Assembly: GCA_947460275.1 (NCBI GenBank)
Contig: CANHHZ010000002.1
Location: forward strand, 1-33,105
Source of the DNA: Sphingobacteriaceae bacterium
GTDB taxonomy: Bacteria; Bacteroidota; Bacteroidia; Sphingobacteriales; Sphingobacteriaceae
Reading direction: 5' to 3'
Length of the DNA stretch: 33,105 nt
Notes under the pieces: model-generated
Databases searched by the model: none
Told to the model about the DNA's origin: nothing
Seen by the model: the letters and a program-made list of their open reading frames with translations, nothing else
Part shown: positions 8,978 through 17,972 of the stretch, piece by piece
How the letters are laid out: every line of letters begins with the position of its first letter
How positions within the stretch are numbered: position 1 is the stretch's first letter
Program-made: the position numbers and the translations under genes

Positions 8978-9009
8978 CAAATATACAAGCCAAAAGCGTA
9001 AAGACCAAA
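8978..9009 (-). promoter_or_regulatory. Promoter of lutB, with its -33 box inside a heptamer tract
   Basis: On the minus strand TTTG (9009-9006), a 20-bp spacer and TATATTTG (8985-8978) fit the Bacteroidota promoter consensus exactly. The spacing is identical to the feoA and greA promoters. The transcription start would be at or just before the ATG at 8974, so the message may be leaderless. The -33 TTTG is part of the 7-bp-period tract at 8990-9017. Confidence 0.7.
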
Positions 9010-9017
9010 GACTAAAA
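8990..9017. repeat. Heptamer tract, CCAAAAG/CGTAAAG/ACCAAAG/ACTAAAA
   Basis: Four consecutive 7-mers, CCAAAAG CGTAAAG ACCAAAG ACTAAAA, share an A-rich core in the same phase. It overlaps the lutB promoter. It belongs to the family of 7-bp-period tracts found throughout this window. Confidence 0.5.
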
Positions 9018-9040
9018 AGAAATAAGCCATGGCGTTAAAC

Positions 9041-9072
9041 AAAAAATCCCGGTAGCTAAACTACCGGGATTT
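9041..9072 (-). terminator. Intrinsic terminator after the M28 peptidase gene
   Basis: A 12-bp perfect stem (9044-9055 with 9061-9072, core ATCCCGGTAG) and 5-nt loop is followed on the minus strand by TTT plus GTTT. It ends the rpiB-M28 transcript just before the lutB promoter. Confidence 0.88.
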
Positions 9073-9088
9073 GATACAGTTAAGTTAT

Positions 9089-10729
9089 TTAATTTTTTAG
9101 TGTGCCATCTGCATTTTTATCAACCACAGGGCGATTTGCTCTATTGGCCAATTCCCATGCTGTATAATAAGCAAGGTGGGTTCGTTTAGCTAATAAATCG
9201 AAGTTTATTTTGCTTACTTCATCACCAGGTCTGTGGTAATCTTGTTGCAACATACCATCATAATAAAAGATAACAGGTATGCCTAATTTTGCAAAGTTAT
9301 AGTGGTCTGAACGATAATAAATTTGTTGGGTATCTTTTGGATCGTCATACTTATAATCTAATATCATTTTAGTATAGGTATTGTTTATCGTTTCGCTTAG
9401 TTTTCCAAGTTCGGTGCTTAATTTAAACGAGCCTACAGAGTAGATGTAATTTGCACTATCTGGTTTACCTAAATATTCTTCGCCAATACGTCCAATCATA
9501 TCTGTGTTTAAATCAGCGATGGTGTTTTCAACTGGGAATACAGGGTTTTCCGAATACCATTCAGAGCCGAGTAATCCTTTTTCCTCACCTACTACTGTCA
9601 TAAATAAGATGCTTCTTTTTGGTCCTTTTCCTGCTTTTTTGGCATTGGAAAAAGCTTCAGCCATAAGTAAAACACCAGTAGTTCCTGAACCATCATCATC
9701 TGCACCGTTGTTTACTTTATCAGTAGCATTTGGGTCTGCTACCAATCCGATGTGGTCGTAATGGCCAGTAATTACCAATACTTCATTTTTCAATTTAGGG
9801 TCAGAACCTTCTAGGAAACCTAAAACATTTTCGGCTCTAACAGGCGTTTCTTTGCTTGTTGCGCTAAATGCAAGGGGTACATTAATTGAAACTGTAGCCG
9901 GCTTCAATGTTTCTGCAATCTTTTTCTTTACTTCGTCAAGGTTTGTATTTGCGGCCGCTAAAATTTGATTAGCTACAGCAGTACCTATCACAATAGTTGG
10001 CAATGCAGCAGCAGCTTGCATGCTTTTTGCTCTATCTGCAGTTTTTAAATATGGACTGCCATTTTGCAACATATTTTTTAGCTGTGAAGATAGATTGTCT
10101 GCATTTTGGTTGATCACCAATACACCAGCTGCTTTATTTTCCATCAGGTATTTAATTTTTGCTTGTTGACTACCAGCGCCAGAAGGAGCACGACGACCAG
10201 TTTGTGCAGGCGCAGGTGTTTTAGCAGTGGGATCGCCAGTAGCAAAAATCATGACTACTTTACCAGCTACATCTATACCCTCATATTCATTAAAACCTTC
10301 TTTATTTAGGCCGTATCCTGCAAATACGATATTATTTGCTGTGATGTTGTAACCTTTTTCGCTTACGGTTGAAGGAAGGATATAGTAATCTTTTAAGCTT
10401 TCTTTAGCTTGGTTATTTACAGCAAGTGCTGAATTGGTTAAACTTTGAGAAAAGTAACCTATTTTTTGAAAATAAGGATCTGTAGAATTTTTTACAGGAC
10501 CTGTTAAGCCAAAACTTTGAAATTGTTTTTTAATGTATTCGGCGGCCATCCAAGCACCTTTTTTGCCTGTTTCTCTACCTTCGTATTCATCAGAAGCTAA
10601 TATTGAAAGATGGCTATAGCCTCTATCTTTGTTGATGGTTTTACTAAACTTAATGGCACTTTTGTCTTGTGCCATTGCACTTAAGCTTAGCATTATAGCT
10701 AGGCCCGAGGATATCAATTTTCTTTTCAT
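9089..10729 (-). CDS. Exported M28-family metallopeptidase with PA domain
   Basis: A 546-residue secreted zinc aminopeptidase-like enzyme. A signal peptide (residues 1-20, cleavage after AMA) is followed by an N-terminal region with a protease-associated-like insert (about 110-300) and the M28 catalytic domain. Expected metal ligands and catalytic residues are visible: GHYDHIG (His323), NGADDDGSG (Asp344), GEEKG (Glu382/383), DMIGRIG (Asp410) and DYHRPGDE (His499). All five positions are kept, so it should be active. The cleaved substrate is unknown; peptide scavenging in the periplasm is a reasonable guess. It lies 46 bp downstream of rpiB and probably shares its message. Confidence 0.9.
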   Translation of the reverse strand: MKRKLISSGLAIMLSLSAMAQDKSAIKFSKTINKDRGYSHLSILASDEYEGRETGKKGAWMAAEYIKKQFQSFGLTGPVKNSTDPYFQKIGYFSQSLTNSALAVNNQAKESLKDYYILPSTVSEKGYNITANNIVFAGYGLNKEGFNEYEGIDVAGKVVMIFATGDPTAKTPAPAQTGRRAPSGAGSQQAKIKYLMENKAAGVLVINQNADNLSSQLKNMLQNGSPYLKTADRAKSMQAAAALPTIVIGTAVANQILAAANTNLDEVKKKIAETLKPATVSINVPLAFSATSKETPVRAENVLGFLEGSDPKLKNEVLVITGHYDHIGLVADPNATDKVNNGADDDGSGTTGVLLMAEAFSNAKKAGKGPKRSILFMTVVGEEKGLLGSEWYSENPVFPVENTIADLNTDMIGRIGEEYLGKPDSANYIYSVGSFKLSTELGKLSETINNTYTKMILDYKYDDPKDTQQIYYRSDHYNFAKLGIPVIFYYDGMLQQDYHRPGDEVSKINFDLLAKRTHLAYYTAWELANRANRPVVDKNADGTLKN

Positions 10730-10775
10730 TCTATTTTTTTAGGTTTAAAAGCTTATATGGTTGTTTTGTTTATAA

Positions 10776-11213
10776 TTAGCAAGATACTTTTGATACTCTA
10801 GTTTGGTGTCTTCCGCCCTCAAAAGTTGTGGTTAAAAAGGTGTGGGTTATTTCTTTGGCCAACTCCTCAGAAACAAACCTCGCAGGCAAACATAAAATAT
10901 TAGCATCGTTATGTTGTCTGGCCAAGGCAGCTATTTCGTTTTGCCAGCAAATGGCTGCTCTTATTTGCTGATGTTTGTTGGCAGTGATTGCAACTCCATT
11001 GGCGCTCCCACAAATCAAAATCCCAAAGGTAAAACCTCCGTTTTCTACGGCACTAGCTACGGGATGCGCAAAGTCTGGATAATCAACCGAAGCAGGCCCA
11101 AAAGTCCCAAAGTCTTTTATTTCATGCGAATTTAAGAATGTTTTTAGCATTTCTTTGTAGTTAAAGCCTGCATGGTCTGCACCTATGGCAATGGTTAATT
11201 TTTCTGTGGGCAT
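10776..11213 (-). CDS. rpiB: Ribose-5-phosphate isomerase B
   Basis: A 145-residue RpiB/LacAB-family protein of normal length that interconverts ribose-5-phosphate and ribulose-5-phosphate in the cytoplasm. Visible family motifs are IAIGADHAGFNYKE (8-21), DFGTFGP, SVDYPDFAHPVA, the active-site loop CGSANGVAITANK (Cys68 as the catalytic base position) and HNDANILCLPARF. The active-site loop reads CGSANG where CGTGIG or CGSGNG is usual. A TAAATTTG -7-like element ends 4 nt before the ATG, but no -33 box is seen at the right spacing. Confidence 0.92.
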   Translation of the reverse strand: MPTEKLTIAIGADHAGFNYKEMLKTFLNSHEIKDFGTFGPASVDYPDFAHPVASAVENGGFTFGILICGSANGVAITANKHQQIRAAICWQNEIAALARQHNDANILCLPARFVSEELAKEITHTFLTTTFEGGRHQTRVSKVSC

Positions 11214-11217
11214 AATT

Positions 11218-11225
11218 CAAATTTA
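11218..11225 (-). promoter_or_regulatory. Possible -7 element of rpiB
   Basis: The minus strand reads TAAATTTG, a perfect TAnnTTTG match, ending 4 nt before the rpiB ATG. There is no TTTG 19-21 bp upstream, so the call is weak; if real, the message would be leaderless. Confidence 0.3.
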
Positions 11226-11290
11226 AACAGAAATATATTGATAAAGCGTAAATTTTTTGTTGCGCTATTTTATGAACCTAAATCAGTTTT

Positions 11291-12172
11291 TTAGTTTTTA
11301 TAAAATAAAGCCTCTGCTTTTTGTTTTTTCTTTTGAATGTTTGCCGAAATCATGATACTCACTTCGTAAAGCACGAATAGCGGTAACGCAACAATCATCA
11401 TGGTATATGGATCGGCGGTGGGTGTTACCACGGCGGCAATAATTAATATCAAAACAGTAGCATATCTTCTACTTGCTCTCATAAATTGCGGGGTCATTAT
11501 CCCTAATTTTGATAAGATGTAAATAACTACTGGCAATTGAAAAATAATGCCTGTCCCTAAAGTTAGCGTTAGCACTGTTGAAAGATATGAATCTATGCTA
11601 AACATATTTTGTATGCCTTTGTCGACCGTAAAATTGATAAGGAAGTTTACAGACAGCGGGGCAATAATATAATAGCCGAATAAAATGCCTGCTATAAATA
11701 GTATTGTGGCAAAAAGTACAAAGCCACTAGCTGATTTTCTCTCAGTTTCTAACAAAGCAGGCTTTATAAATAACCAAATTTCGAATAGTAAGTAGGGTAC
11801 GCCCATTACTAAACCCGCGGTGATACACGAGTTCATTTGTAAGGTAAACTGTCCCGACATTTCGGTGTTTATAATTTTAGCATCTATTTTGGTGATGCAA
11901 AAATCACTACCTATCGAGGGAATAAGCTCTACTAATTTACACATCATTCTGTAAGTCCAAAATGAAGGATCTTTAGGGCCCATGATAACAGAAGACCAAA
12001 TGAAGTCAGAGAAATAGAAAGCCACGCAGGTAAAAACAAATACAACAGCCACAGCTCGTAGTAAATGTTTTCTTAACACATCAATATGGTCAAAGAAAGA
12101 CATCTCTGCTTCCAAACTTTTTCCTTTGTTTTTAATAGAATCGATTAGATCTTTTGCTCTGTTATCGCTCAT
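11291..12172 (-). CDS. tatC: Sec-independent protein translocase subunit TatC
   Basis: A 293-residue polytopic inner-membrane protein that recognises twin-arginine signal peptides. It has the TatC N-terminus MSFFDHIDVLRKHLLRA, six predicted membrane segments, and the loop LFEIWLFIKPALLETERKSA that keeps the conserved Glu near the first periplasmic/cytoplasmic turn. The N-terminal HLxELR motif of E. coli reads HIDVLR, so the Glu is Val32 here, with an Asp just before it. A long periplasmic insert lies between TM1 and TM2 (about 55-105). tatA/B are not in the window. It is separated from the acc operon by a terminator. Confidence 0.93.
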   Translation of the reverse strand: MSDNRAKDLIDSIKNKGKSLEAEMSFFDHIDVLRKHLLRAVAVVFVFTCVAFYFSDFIWSSVIMGPKDPSFWTYRMMCKLVELIPSIGSDFCITKIDAKIINTEMSGQFTLQMNSCITAGLVMGVPYLLFEIWLFIKPALLETERKSASGFVLFATILFIAGILFGYYIIAPLSVNFLINFTVDKGIQNMFSIDSYLSTVLTLTLGTGIIFQLPVVIYILSKLGIMTPQFMRASRRYATVLILIIAAVVTPTADPYTMMIVALPLFVLYEVSIMISANIQKKKQKAEALFYKN

Positions 12173-12187
12173 TGAAGTAAATTGTAA

Positions 12188-12222
12188 ACAAAAATACCAT
12201 TCTGTTTTAAAAGAATGGTATT
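12188..12222 (-). terminator. Intrinsic terminator of the acc operon
   Basis: An 11-bp perfect stem (12193-12203 with 12212-12222, AATACCATTCT) and 8-nt loop is followed on the minus strand by TTTTTGTTT. It lies about 30 nt after the accC stop codon. Confidence 0.85.
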
Positions 12223-12250
12223 ATTAAATATAAATCTATAAAAGTTTATT

Positions 12251-13591
12251 TTATTCCGAATATTCGAAAGTTTCCATAAACTTAGTTGTAAAATTACCTG
12301 CTCTAAAATTAGGGTCTTTCATCAGTTTGAGATGAAAAGGAATAGTAGTTTTAACACCTTCGATTACAAATTCACTCAAGGCACGTTCCATCGTACAAAT
12401 TGCTTCCTCGCGTGTTTGTGCTACGCAAATTAGTTTTGCAATCATCGAATCGTAATTTGATGGAATTTGATAGCCTGCATAAACGTGAGTATCCACACGA
12501 ACGCCGTGGCCGCCTGGCGAATGAAAATTGGTAATTTTTCCTGGCGAAGGTCTAAAGTTATTAAATGGGTCTTCGGCATTGATACGACACTCTATGGCGT
12601 GCATTTTTGGCTCGTAATTTTTACCAGATATAGGAATTCCAGCTGCCACTTTAATTTGCTCTTTAATTAAATCGAAATTGATGACCTCTTCTGTAACAGG
12701 GTGTTCTACCTGAATACGTGTATTCATCTCCATGAAATAAAAGTTGCGATGTTTGTCCACTAAAAATTCTACAGTTCCAGCGCCTTCGTAGTTTACGGCT
12801 AAGGCACCTTTAATTGCTGCATCGCCCATTTTCTTTCTCAACTCAGTGGTCATGAAAGGAGAGGGAGCTTCTTCTACTAATTTTTGATGGCGACGCTGGA
12901 TGGAGCAATCTCTTTCAGATAAATGGCAAGCTTTTCCAAACTGGTCGCCAATGATTTGAATTTCTATGTGGCGTGGATCTTCAATATATTTTTCTAAATA
13001 GAGGCCATCGTTACCAAATGCGGCACCAGATTCTTGACGGGCGCTGTCCCAAGCGGCTTCAAAATCTTCATCTTTCCATACAATACGCATCCCACGGCCA
13101 CCACCCCCAGCGGTTGCTTTTAAAATTACTGGATAGCCCATTTCGTTGGCTATCTTAATGCCCTCTTTTACGCTTTCTAGTAACCCTTCAGATCCTGGAA
13201 TAGTTGGTACTCCAGCAATTTTCATGGTTTCTTTGGCCGATGATTTATCGCCCATTCCATTAATTTGTTCTGGAGTTGCGCCAATAAATTTAATTCCATA
13301 ATCGCGGCAAACAGAAGAAAATTTGGCATTTTCAGATAAAAAACCATAACCTGGATGTATCGCGTCGGCATTGGTAAGTTCGGCTGCCGAGATGATGTTT
13401 GGAATGCTTAAATAGGAATCTTTACTAGCGGGCGGGCCTATACATACGGCTTCATCGGCAAAACGAACGTGTAAACTGTCTCTATCTGCGGTAGAATATA
13501 CAGCAACTGTTTTAATGCCCATTTCTTTGCAGGTGCGTATGATACGCAACGCAATTTCGCCCCTATTGGCAATTAGTATTTTCTTAAACAT
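12251..13591 (-). CDS. accC: Biotin carboxylase subunit of acetyl-CoA carboxylase
   Basis: A 446-residue biotin carboxylase of normal length that carboxylates the biotin on AccB using ATP and bicarbonate, the first step of malonyl-CoA synthesis. It shows the N-terminal [32 protein letters not shown], the ATP-grasp glycine loop [10 protein letters not shown], and [15 protein letters not shown] in the active site, followed by the C-terminal domain. It is the last gene of the DUF177-rpmF-plsX-fabH-accB-accC operon and ends at a strong terminator. The 98-bp gap before it, after accB, is rich in hairpins. Confidence 0.97.
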   Translation of the reverse strand: MFKKILIANRGEIALRIIRTCKEMGIKTVAVYSTADRDSLHVRFADEAVCIGPPASKDSYLSIPNIISAAELTNADAIHPGYGFLSENAKFSSVCRDYGIKFIGATPEQINGMGDKSSAKETMKIAGVPTIPGSEGLLESVKEGIKIANEMGYPVILKATAGGGGRGMRIVWKDEDFEAAWDSARQESGAAFGNDGLYLEKYIEDPRHIEIQIIGDQFGKACHLSERDCSIQRRHQKLVEEAPSPFMTTELRKKMGDAAIKGALAVNYEGAGTVEFLVDKHRNFYFMEMNTRIQVEHPVTEEVINFDLIKEQIKVAAGIPISGKNYEPKMHAIECRINAEDPFNNFRPSPGKITNFHSPGGHGVRVDTHVYAGYQIPSNYDSMIAKLICVAQTREEAICTMERALSEFVIEGVKTTIPFHLKLMKDPNFRAGNFTTKFMETFEYSE

Positions 13592-13689
13592 AATTTCTTT
13601 TAGTTTCGTTACCCCGAATTTAGTTCAGGGTTTTTATGTATTGAGCTACTCAAATTTGCACAAGGCAAATCGTAAGGAAACGCTCAATT
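13592..13689 (-). repeat. Structured accB-accC spacer with nested hairpins
   Basis: This 98-bp spacer holds three inverted repeats: an outer ATTGAGC/GCTCAAT pair (13640-13646 and 13682-13688), an inner ATTTGC/GCAAAT hairpin (13654-13659 and 13665-13670, 5-nt loop), and a separate hairpin at 13612-13630 (minus strand CCCTGAA-CTAAA-TTCGGGG with one G-T pair). No T tract follows the hairpins on the operon strand. It looks like a REP-like palindromic element; a role in setting the AccB/AccC ratio is inference only. Confidence 0.5.
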
Positions 13690-14157
13690 TTAAACAGGCT
13701 CTACCAAAAATAAAGGTTGATCGTACTCAACAGGCGAAGCATTATCTACCAGCACTTTGATGATACGGCCTGAAACTTCGCTTTCAATTTCGTTAAATAA
13801 TTTCATGGCCTCAATAATGCACAATACTTTTCCGGTACTTATCTCATCGCCAACATTTACTAAAGAAGGTTTGTCTGGACTAGAAGAACGATAAAATGTG
13901 CCAATCATTGGCGACTTTATGGTTATGTATTTAGAAGTGTCTTCGGCTGCAGGTGCCGACGCAATAATTTCTTGAACTGCAGGTGCATTTGAAGCCGCTG
14001 GTTGCGCTGCAACAGGCGCAGGTGTGACTGCATTTACATAAACTGGTGCTTGGTTGGTTTTGATAGTAATTTTAAAGTTTTCCTCTTCTATGGAAACTTC
14101 ATTTACGCCCGACCTAGAAACAAATTTAATGAGGTCCTGAACTAGTTTAATATCCAT
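13690..14157 (-). CDS. accB: Biotin carboxyl carrier protein of acetyl-CoA carboxylase
   Basis: A 155-residue BCCP that carries biotin between AccC and the carboxyltransferase. An N-terminal domain (1-35, MDIKLVQDLIKFVSRSGVNE) is followed by an Ala/Pro-rich flexible linker (about 37-72) and the C-terminal biotinyl domain (about 77-155). The biotinylation site is EAMKLFNEIE with Lys119. All parts are intact and the length is normal. It is in the middle of the fatty-acid operon, 97 bp after fabH. Confidence 0.96.
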   Translation of the reverse strand: MDIKLVQDLIKFVSRSGVNEVSIEEENFKITIKTNQAPVYVNAVTPAPVAAQPAASNAPAVQEIIASAPAAEDTSKYITIKSPMIGTFYRSSSPDKPSLVNVGDEISTGKVLCIIEAMKLFNEIESEVSGRIIKVLVDNASPVEYDQPLFLVEPV

Positions 14158-14254
14158 TCTTTTGTTTTTATGTTAAAAAAATTGGTGTCTATTTTGAATT
14201 AACTAAGGTATAATTTTTTTGTTTTAAATTACAAACTCATTTCAAGTTTATAAT

Positions 14255-15244
14255 TTAGTAAGCCCATTTTAAATAAACCGAGCCCCAAGTAAATCCTCCG
14301 CCAAATGCGGCTAAAATAAGGTTATCTCCTTTTTTTAGTTTACTTTCCCATTCCCATAAGCAAAGCGGAATAGTTCCATTGGTTGTATTTCCATAACGTT
14401 CAATATTCACCATTACTTTCTCGGCGTCTACGCCCATTCTCGAAGCTGTTGCATCAATTATTCTTTTGTTTGCTTGATGTGGAACCAACCAAGCTACATC
14501 ATCGGCAGTTAGTTGGTTGCGTTCCATAATTTCGGCTGCAACATTTGCCATATTTGTTACAGCAAACTTAAATACCGCTTGTCCTTCTTGATGTACAACA
14601 TGTTCGTTATTGGCAACTGTTTCGGCTGTGGCCGGACGGGCTGAACCACCTGCTTTTTGACCTAAATAATTACGCCCAGATCCGTCTGTGTGTAATATTG
14701 AATCTTGAACTCCTAAGCCTTCTTCATTTGGTTCTAACAATACTGCACCGCAGCCATCGCCAAAAATTATACAGGTTGTTCTATCTTGATAATTAATAAT
14801 CGAGGACATTTTATCGCCGCCTACCACTAATACTTTTTTATGTTTCCCAGTTTCTATAAACTGCGACCCAGTTGATAAGCCAAAAATAAATCCCGAACAA
14901 GCTGCTTGTAAATCGTATCCCCAAGCGTTAATTGCCCCAATTTTATCGGCCAAAATATTTGCAGAAGCTGGAAAAGGAAAATCTGGAGTGGTTGTACAGA
15001 ATATAATTAATTCTATTTCTTCTGCACTAATTCCACGTTTTTTGAGTAGGCCATTTACAGCTTCTACAGCCATATCAGAAGTACCTAAACCTTCGCCTTT
15101 CAGTATTCTTCGCTCTTTAATGCCCGTTCTCGAGGTTATCCATTCGTCTGATGTTTCTACAATTGTCTCTAATTCGGCATTGGTTAAAATATAATCAGGA
15201 ACGTAACCGTTTACGGCAGTAATGGCAGCGTGAATTTTACTCAT
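14255..15244 (-). CDS. fabH: 3-oxoacyl-ACP synthase III (KAS III)
   Basis: A 329-residue condensing enzyme that starts fatty-acid synthesis by joining acyl-CoA to malonyl-ACP. The catalytic triad is visible: Cys116 in [10 protein letters not shown], His256 in VPHQANKRI, and Asn286 in [13 protein letters not shown]. The N-terminal [15 protein letters not shown] motif is also typical of FabH. It is preceded by plsX with a 13-bp gap and followed by accB, the common arrangement. The NTTNGTIPL form is seen in many Bacteroidota. Confidence 0.96.
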   Translation of the reverse strand: MSKIHAAITAVNGYVPDYILTNAELETIVETSDEWITSRTGIKERRILKGEGLGTSDMAVEAVNGLLKKRGISAEEIELIIFCTTTPDFPFPASANILADKIGAINAWGYDLQAACSGFIFGLSTGSQFIETGKHKKVLVVGGDKMSSIINYQDRTTCIIFGDGCGAVLLEPNEEGLGVQDSILHTDGSGRNYLGQKAGGSARPATAETVANNEHVVHQEGQAVFKFAVTNMANVAAEIMERNQLTADDVAWLVPHQANKRIIDATASRMGVDAEKVMVNIERYGNTTNGTIPLCLWEWESKLKKGDNLILAAFGGGFTWGSVYLKWAY

Positions 15245-15257
15245 TTGTGTGTATTTT

Positions 15258-16196
15258 TTATTGGAATGCAGCTTGTATTTTAGCTACTAAACCAGTTGTA
15301 ATCATATCTCTAGATTGGAAAATCATGTTTTTTACGGCTTCTGGACTCGAAATTCCGTGTCCAATTAATACCGGAGCATTAACGCCTAATACAGGACTTC
15401 CACCATAATTTTCATAATTAAAACGGTCAAAAAACTCGTCTTTTAATCCTTTTTTAATGGTAAGTACATAAAATGATTCGGCTAATTTTAGCATTACATT
15501 TCCTGTAAAACCATCGCAAACAATAACATCTGCTTTGTCGTTAAATAAATCTCTTCCTTCTATGTTGCCTACAAAATTAAAAAGCTTGGTCTCCTTCATT
15601 AGCGGAAAGGTGGCCATAGCTAGCATATTCCCTTTTTCATCCTCTTCGCCAATATTCATTAGTGCTACTTTTGGATTTGGGATTTGCATGATATTTTCGG
15701 CATATAAACTACCTAAAATACCAAACTGCAATAAGGTGTCCGGTTTACAGTCGGCATTTGCACCCACGTCTAATAAAAGGCCACTACCACCTTTTAACTT
15801 TGGCACCATTGAACACAAGCATGGTCTTATAATACCTGGAATAGTTTTTACGCTAAAAACAGCGCCAACTAACATAGCACCAGAATTACCAGCACTTGCA
15901 AAAGAATCTATTTTGCCTTCTTTTAAGAGTTGAAAACCAACGGAAATGCTTGAATTAGGCTTTTGAACAATAGCCTTAGTAGGGTGTTCGGCCATACCTA
16001 TAACTTCTTGGGTATGCACGTACTCAAAGTGGTCTGGATTAAAACCAGCTTCAGAAAGTAGAGGTTTAATCTGCGTAGTATCTCCAATAAGCACCAAATG
16101 CTGATCTGGAGTAAGTGATTGATGAGCTGCTATTGCCCCTAAAACGATTGCCTTAGGAGCATAGTCTCCACCCATAATATCGAGACCTATTTTCAT
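15258..16196 (-). CDS. plsX: Phosphate acyltransferase PlsX
   Basis: A 312-residue peripheral membrane enzyme that makes acyl-phosphate from acyl-ACP for phospholipid synthesis. Family landmarks are [21 protein letters not shown] at the start, [26 protein letters not shown] and [17 protein letters not shown]-like text ([13 protein letters not shown]). Length is normal. It lies between rpmF and fabH, the conserved context of plsX across bacteria. About 93 bp separate it from rpmF. Confidence 0.96.
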   Translation of the reverse strand: MKIGLDIMGGDYAPKAIVLGAIAAHQSLTPDQHLVLIGDTTQIKPLLSEAGFNPDHFEYVHTQEVIGMAEHPTKAIVQKPNSSISVGFQLLKEGKIDSFASAGNSGAMLVGAVFSVKTIPGIIRPCLCSMVPKLKGGSGLLLDVGANADCKPDTLLQFGILGSLYAENIMQIPNPKVALMNIGEEDEKGNMLAMATFPLMKETKLFNFVGNIEGRDLFNDKADVIVCDGFTGNVMLKLAESFYVLTIKKGLKDEFFDRFNYENYGGSPVLGVNAPVLIGHGISSPEAVKNMIFQSRDMITTGLVAKIQAAFQ

Positions 16197-16289
16197 AGTA
16201 AAAAATATTTTGTGAGTAAGGTTTACTTTAAATTCCTGGGGCCTAAGATAGGCTTAAACCCTCGGAAAACACAAAATTTTTCTTGAAAA

Positions 16290-16481
16290 TTAACCTATTG
16301 AAGTGTTTTCTATAACTAATTTGCCGTTGTAATACAAATTACCATCAACATTGTAAGCATGGTGAGGAACGTGTATAGTACCAGTAGTTTGGCATGTAGC
16401 CAAAGAAGGAGCGACTGCTTTGTAGTGCGTTCTTCTTTTATCTCTTCTTTGTTTAGAAATCTTGCGTTTTGGATGTGCCAT
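16290..16481 (-). CDS. rpmF: 50S ribosomal protein L32, zinc-free (C-minus) form
   Basis: A 63-residue ribosomal protein, matching L32 at [22 protein letters not shown]. The zinc ribbon, which normally has four Cys, keeps only Cys30 ([17 protein letters not shown]), so it cannot bind zinc in the usual way; this is the C-minus type. The remaining sequence is intact with no frameshift. It is co-transcribed with the upstream DUF177 gene (18-bp gap), as in many bacteria. Confidence 0.95.
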   Translation of the reverse strand: MAHPKRKISKQRRDKRRTHYKAVAPSLATCQTTGTIHVPHHAYNVDGNLYYNGKLVIENTSIG

Positions 16482-16499
16482 TGCTAATTTATTTAATTA

Positions 16500-17033
16500 T
16501 TATTTTAATTTTTTTAATGCGGCCCAACGTGGGTCGTCAGTCTTTTCGTTTTCTTCCGTTGCGTTTCCACTTGCCAATTTTTCTAAAGTAGCAATCATTT
16601 CTGGATCGCAACTTTGGTCTTGGCCTGCTTGTTCGCAGTTATTTACATAAGGGATAGCTACGTTGATGAGTTCGTAAATCATTTCTGAAACATCAATTTC
16701 GCTTTCCTTTCTATTTAAAACAATGATTTCTAAATCATCGCTTTCTAAATCGTCTTCAGCAAATTTTACAATTTGTCTTTCTTTAATTTCAATTGGCTGA
16801 GCGAAGGAAGATAAACATTTGTCGCAATTAAGCTGTATCGTTCCCATAATATGGAAATTTAACAACAACATTGTTTCTTGTTTATCTAGTTCAACAGTCG
16901 CTTTGAGTGTTCCTTCCTTAACTAAAGAGTACTCAAATGCATCAAAAAAGCTTTTATCAATTTCAAACTCAAATTGATGCAGGCCCAATTTTAGGCCTGA
17001 AAACGGGATTGAAAATTGCTTTAATGCCTTCAA
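16500..17033 (-). CDS. DUF177 / YceD-family protein
   Basis: A 177-residue protein of the DUF177 family (E. coli YceD, linked to 23S rRNA accumulation). It shows the typical mid-protein LNCDKCLSSFAQPI with a CxxC, then an acidic section (EDDLESDDLEIIVLN), DVSEMIYELINVAIPY, and the C-terminal DPRWAALKKLK. Its place directly before rpmF is the conserved context of the family. It is the first gene of the fatty-acid operon, with a promoter 22 nt upstream. Biochemical role unknown. Confidence 0.88.
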   Translation of the reverse strand: MKALKQFSIPFSGLKLGLHQFEFEIDKSFFDAFEYSLVKEGTLKATVELDKQETMLLLNFHIMGTIQLNCDKCLSSFAQPIEIKERQIVKFAEDDLESDDLEIIVLNRKESEIDVSEMIYELINVAIPYVNNCEQAGQDQSCDPEMIATLEKLASGNATEENEKTDDPRWAALKKLK

Positions 17034-17054
17034 TTGTAACTAAATTTTAGCCTG

Positions 17055-17085
17055 CAAAGGTAGGAAATATTTTTACAAAACGAAA
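17055..17085 (-). promoter_or_regulatory. Promoter of the DUF177-rpmF-plsX-fabH-accB-accC operon
   Basis: The minus strand reads TACCTTTG (17062-17055), a perfect TAnnTTTG, with TTTC (17085-17082) 19 bp upstream matching three of the four -33 bases. The transcript would have a short leader of about 15 nt before the ATG at 17033. Confidence 0.5.
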
Positions 17086-17129
17086 TATTTTCACAAAATT
17101 GAATAGGCATTTATTTTAAAAGCAAAGCT

Positions 17130-17966
17130 TTAAGGCTTTGGTGCTAAAATCATTTCCTTATTATTTCTACTCCATTCGCTCCACGAGCCAATGTATAATT
17201 TAGGTATGGCTAAGCCAGCATAATCCATGGCCAACAGCATATGGCAAGCAGTAATGCCAGAGCCGCAATGCACAATGGTATTTTCGGCCTTGCTATTGGC
17301 TAATAACGCTTGATATCTTTGTTTTAAAATTTCTGGCGCTAAAAACAAACCGTCATCGTCTAAATTTTCAGTAAAGGGGATGTTAATTGCGTTTGGGATA
17401 TGGCCGGCAATCAAATCAATAGGTTCTGTTAGTCCTGCATATCGGCTCGCGTCTCTTACATCAACTATGGTTTGGTTGCTGGTTTTGCTAGCCATTTCTA
17501 CTTCATCCATATCGGCCAATGGCAAATTCCAGTTGCTGATAGGGTAGGCTTCTACTTTATTGGCTGTAGGTATTGCCGTATTTGTTGCAAAACCTACTTT
17601 AATGGCTGCGTTAAAACCACCATTTAATACCTGCACTTTTTCATGTCCAATGGCTTTTAACATCCACCAAAATCTGGCAGCTGCATTGCTTGCGTTTTTA
17701 TCGTCGTAAACAACAACTTGGGTAGCTTTTGCTATGCCAAATTTTTTCAAAACCGTTTTAAACTGTTCTAAAGTGGGCAATGGGTGTCTTCCGCCAATGG
17801 CAAAATCTCCAATATTGGCTAAATCTGTATTGACATCTGCAAAAAAAGCACCGCTTAAGTGGCTTTCATCGTATCGAGTTTTTGAACCTGCACTTGCATC
17901 GATTAGTACAAATTCTTCAGGATTAAGTTCAAGAAGTTCTGCGGGTTGTATAATTGGTGATTCCAT
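17130..17966 (-). CDS. Two-domain rhodanese sulfurtransferase (3-mercaptopyruvate type)
   Basis: A 278-residue protein with two rhodanese domains. The N-terminal domain (about 6-125) lacks an active Cys loop; the C-terminal one (about 155-275) has the active-site loop CGSGITAC with Cys234. The loop CGSG(V/I)TA favours 3-mercaptopyruvate sulfurtransferase (SseA-like) over thiosulfate sulfurtransferase. Intact and of normal length. The gap to pdxA (18061) is filled by a heptamer tract. Confidence 0.88.
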   Translation of the reverse strand: MESPIIQPAELLELNPEEFVLIDASAGSKTRYDESHLSGAFFADVNTDLANIGDFAIGGRHPLPTLEQFKTVLKKFGIAKATQVVVYDDKNASNAAARFWWMLKAIGHEKVQVLNGGFNAAIKVGFATNTAIPTANKVEAYPISNWNLPLADMDEVEMASKTSNQTIVDVRDASRYAGLTEPIDLIAGHIPNAINIPFTENLDDDGLFLAPEILKQRYQALLANSKAENTIVHCGSGITACHMLLAMDYAGLAIPKLYIGSWSEWSRNNKEMILAPKP

Positions 17967-17972
17967 TTTTTT

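Noticed and set aside
15535-15933. 132-residue plus-strand ORF opposite plsX
   Set aside because: Antisense shadow of a conserved gene, with no recognisable domain.
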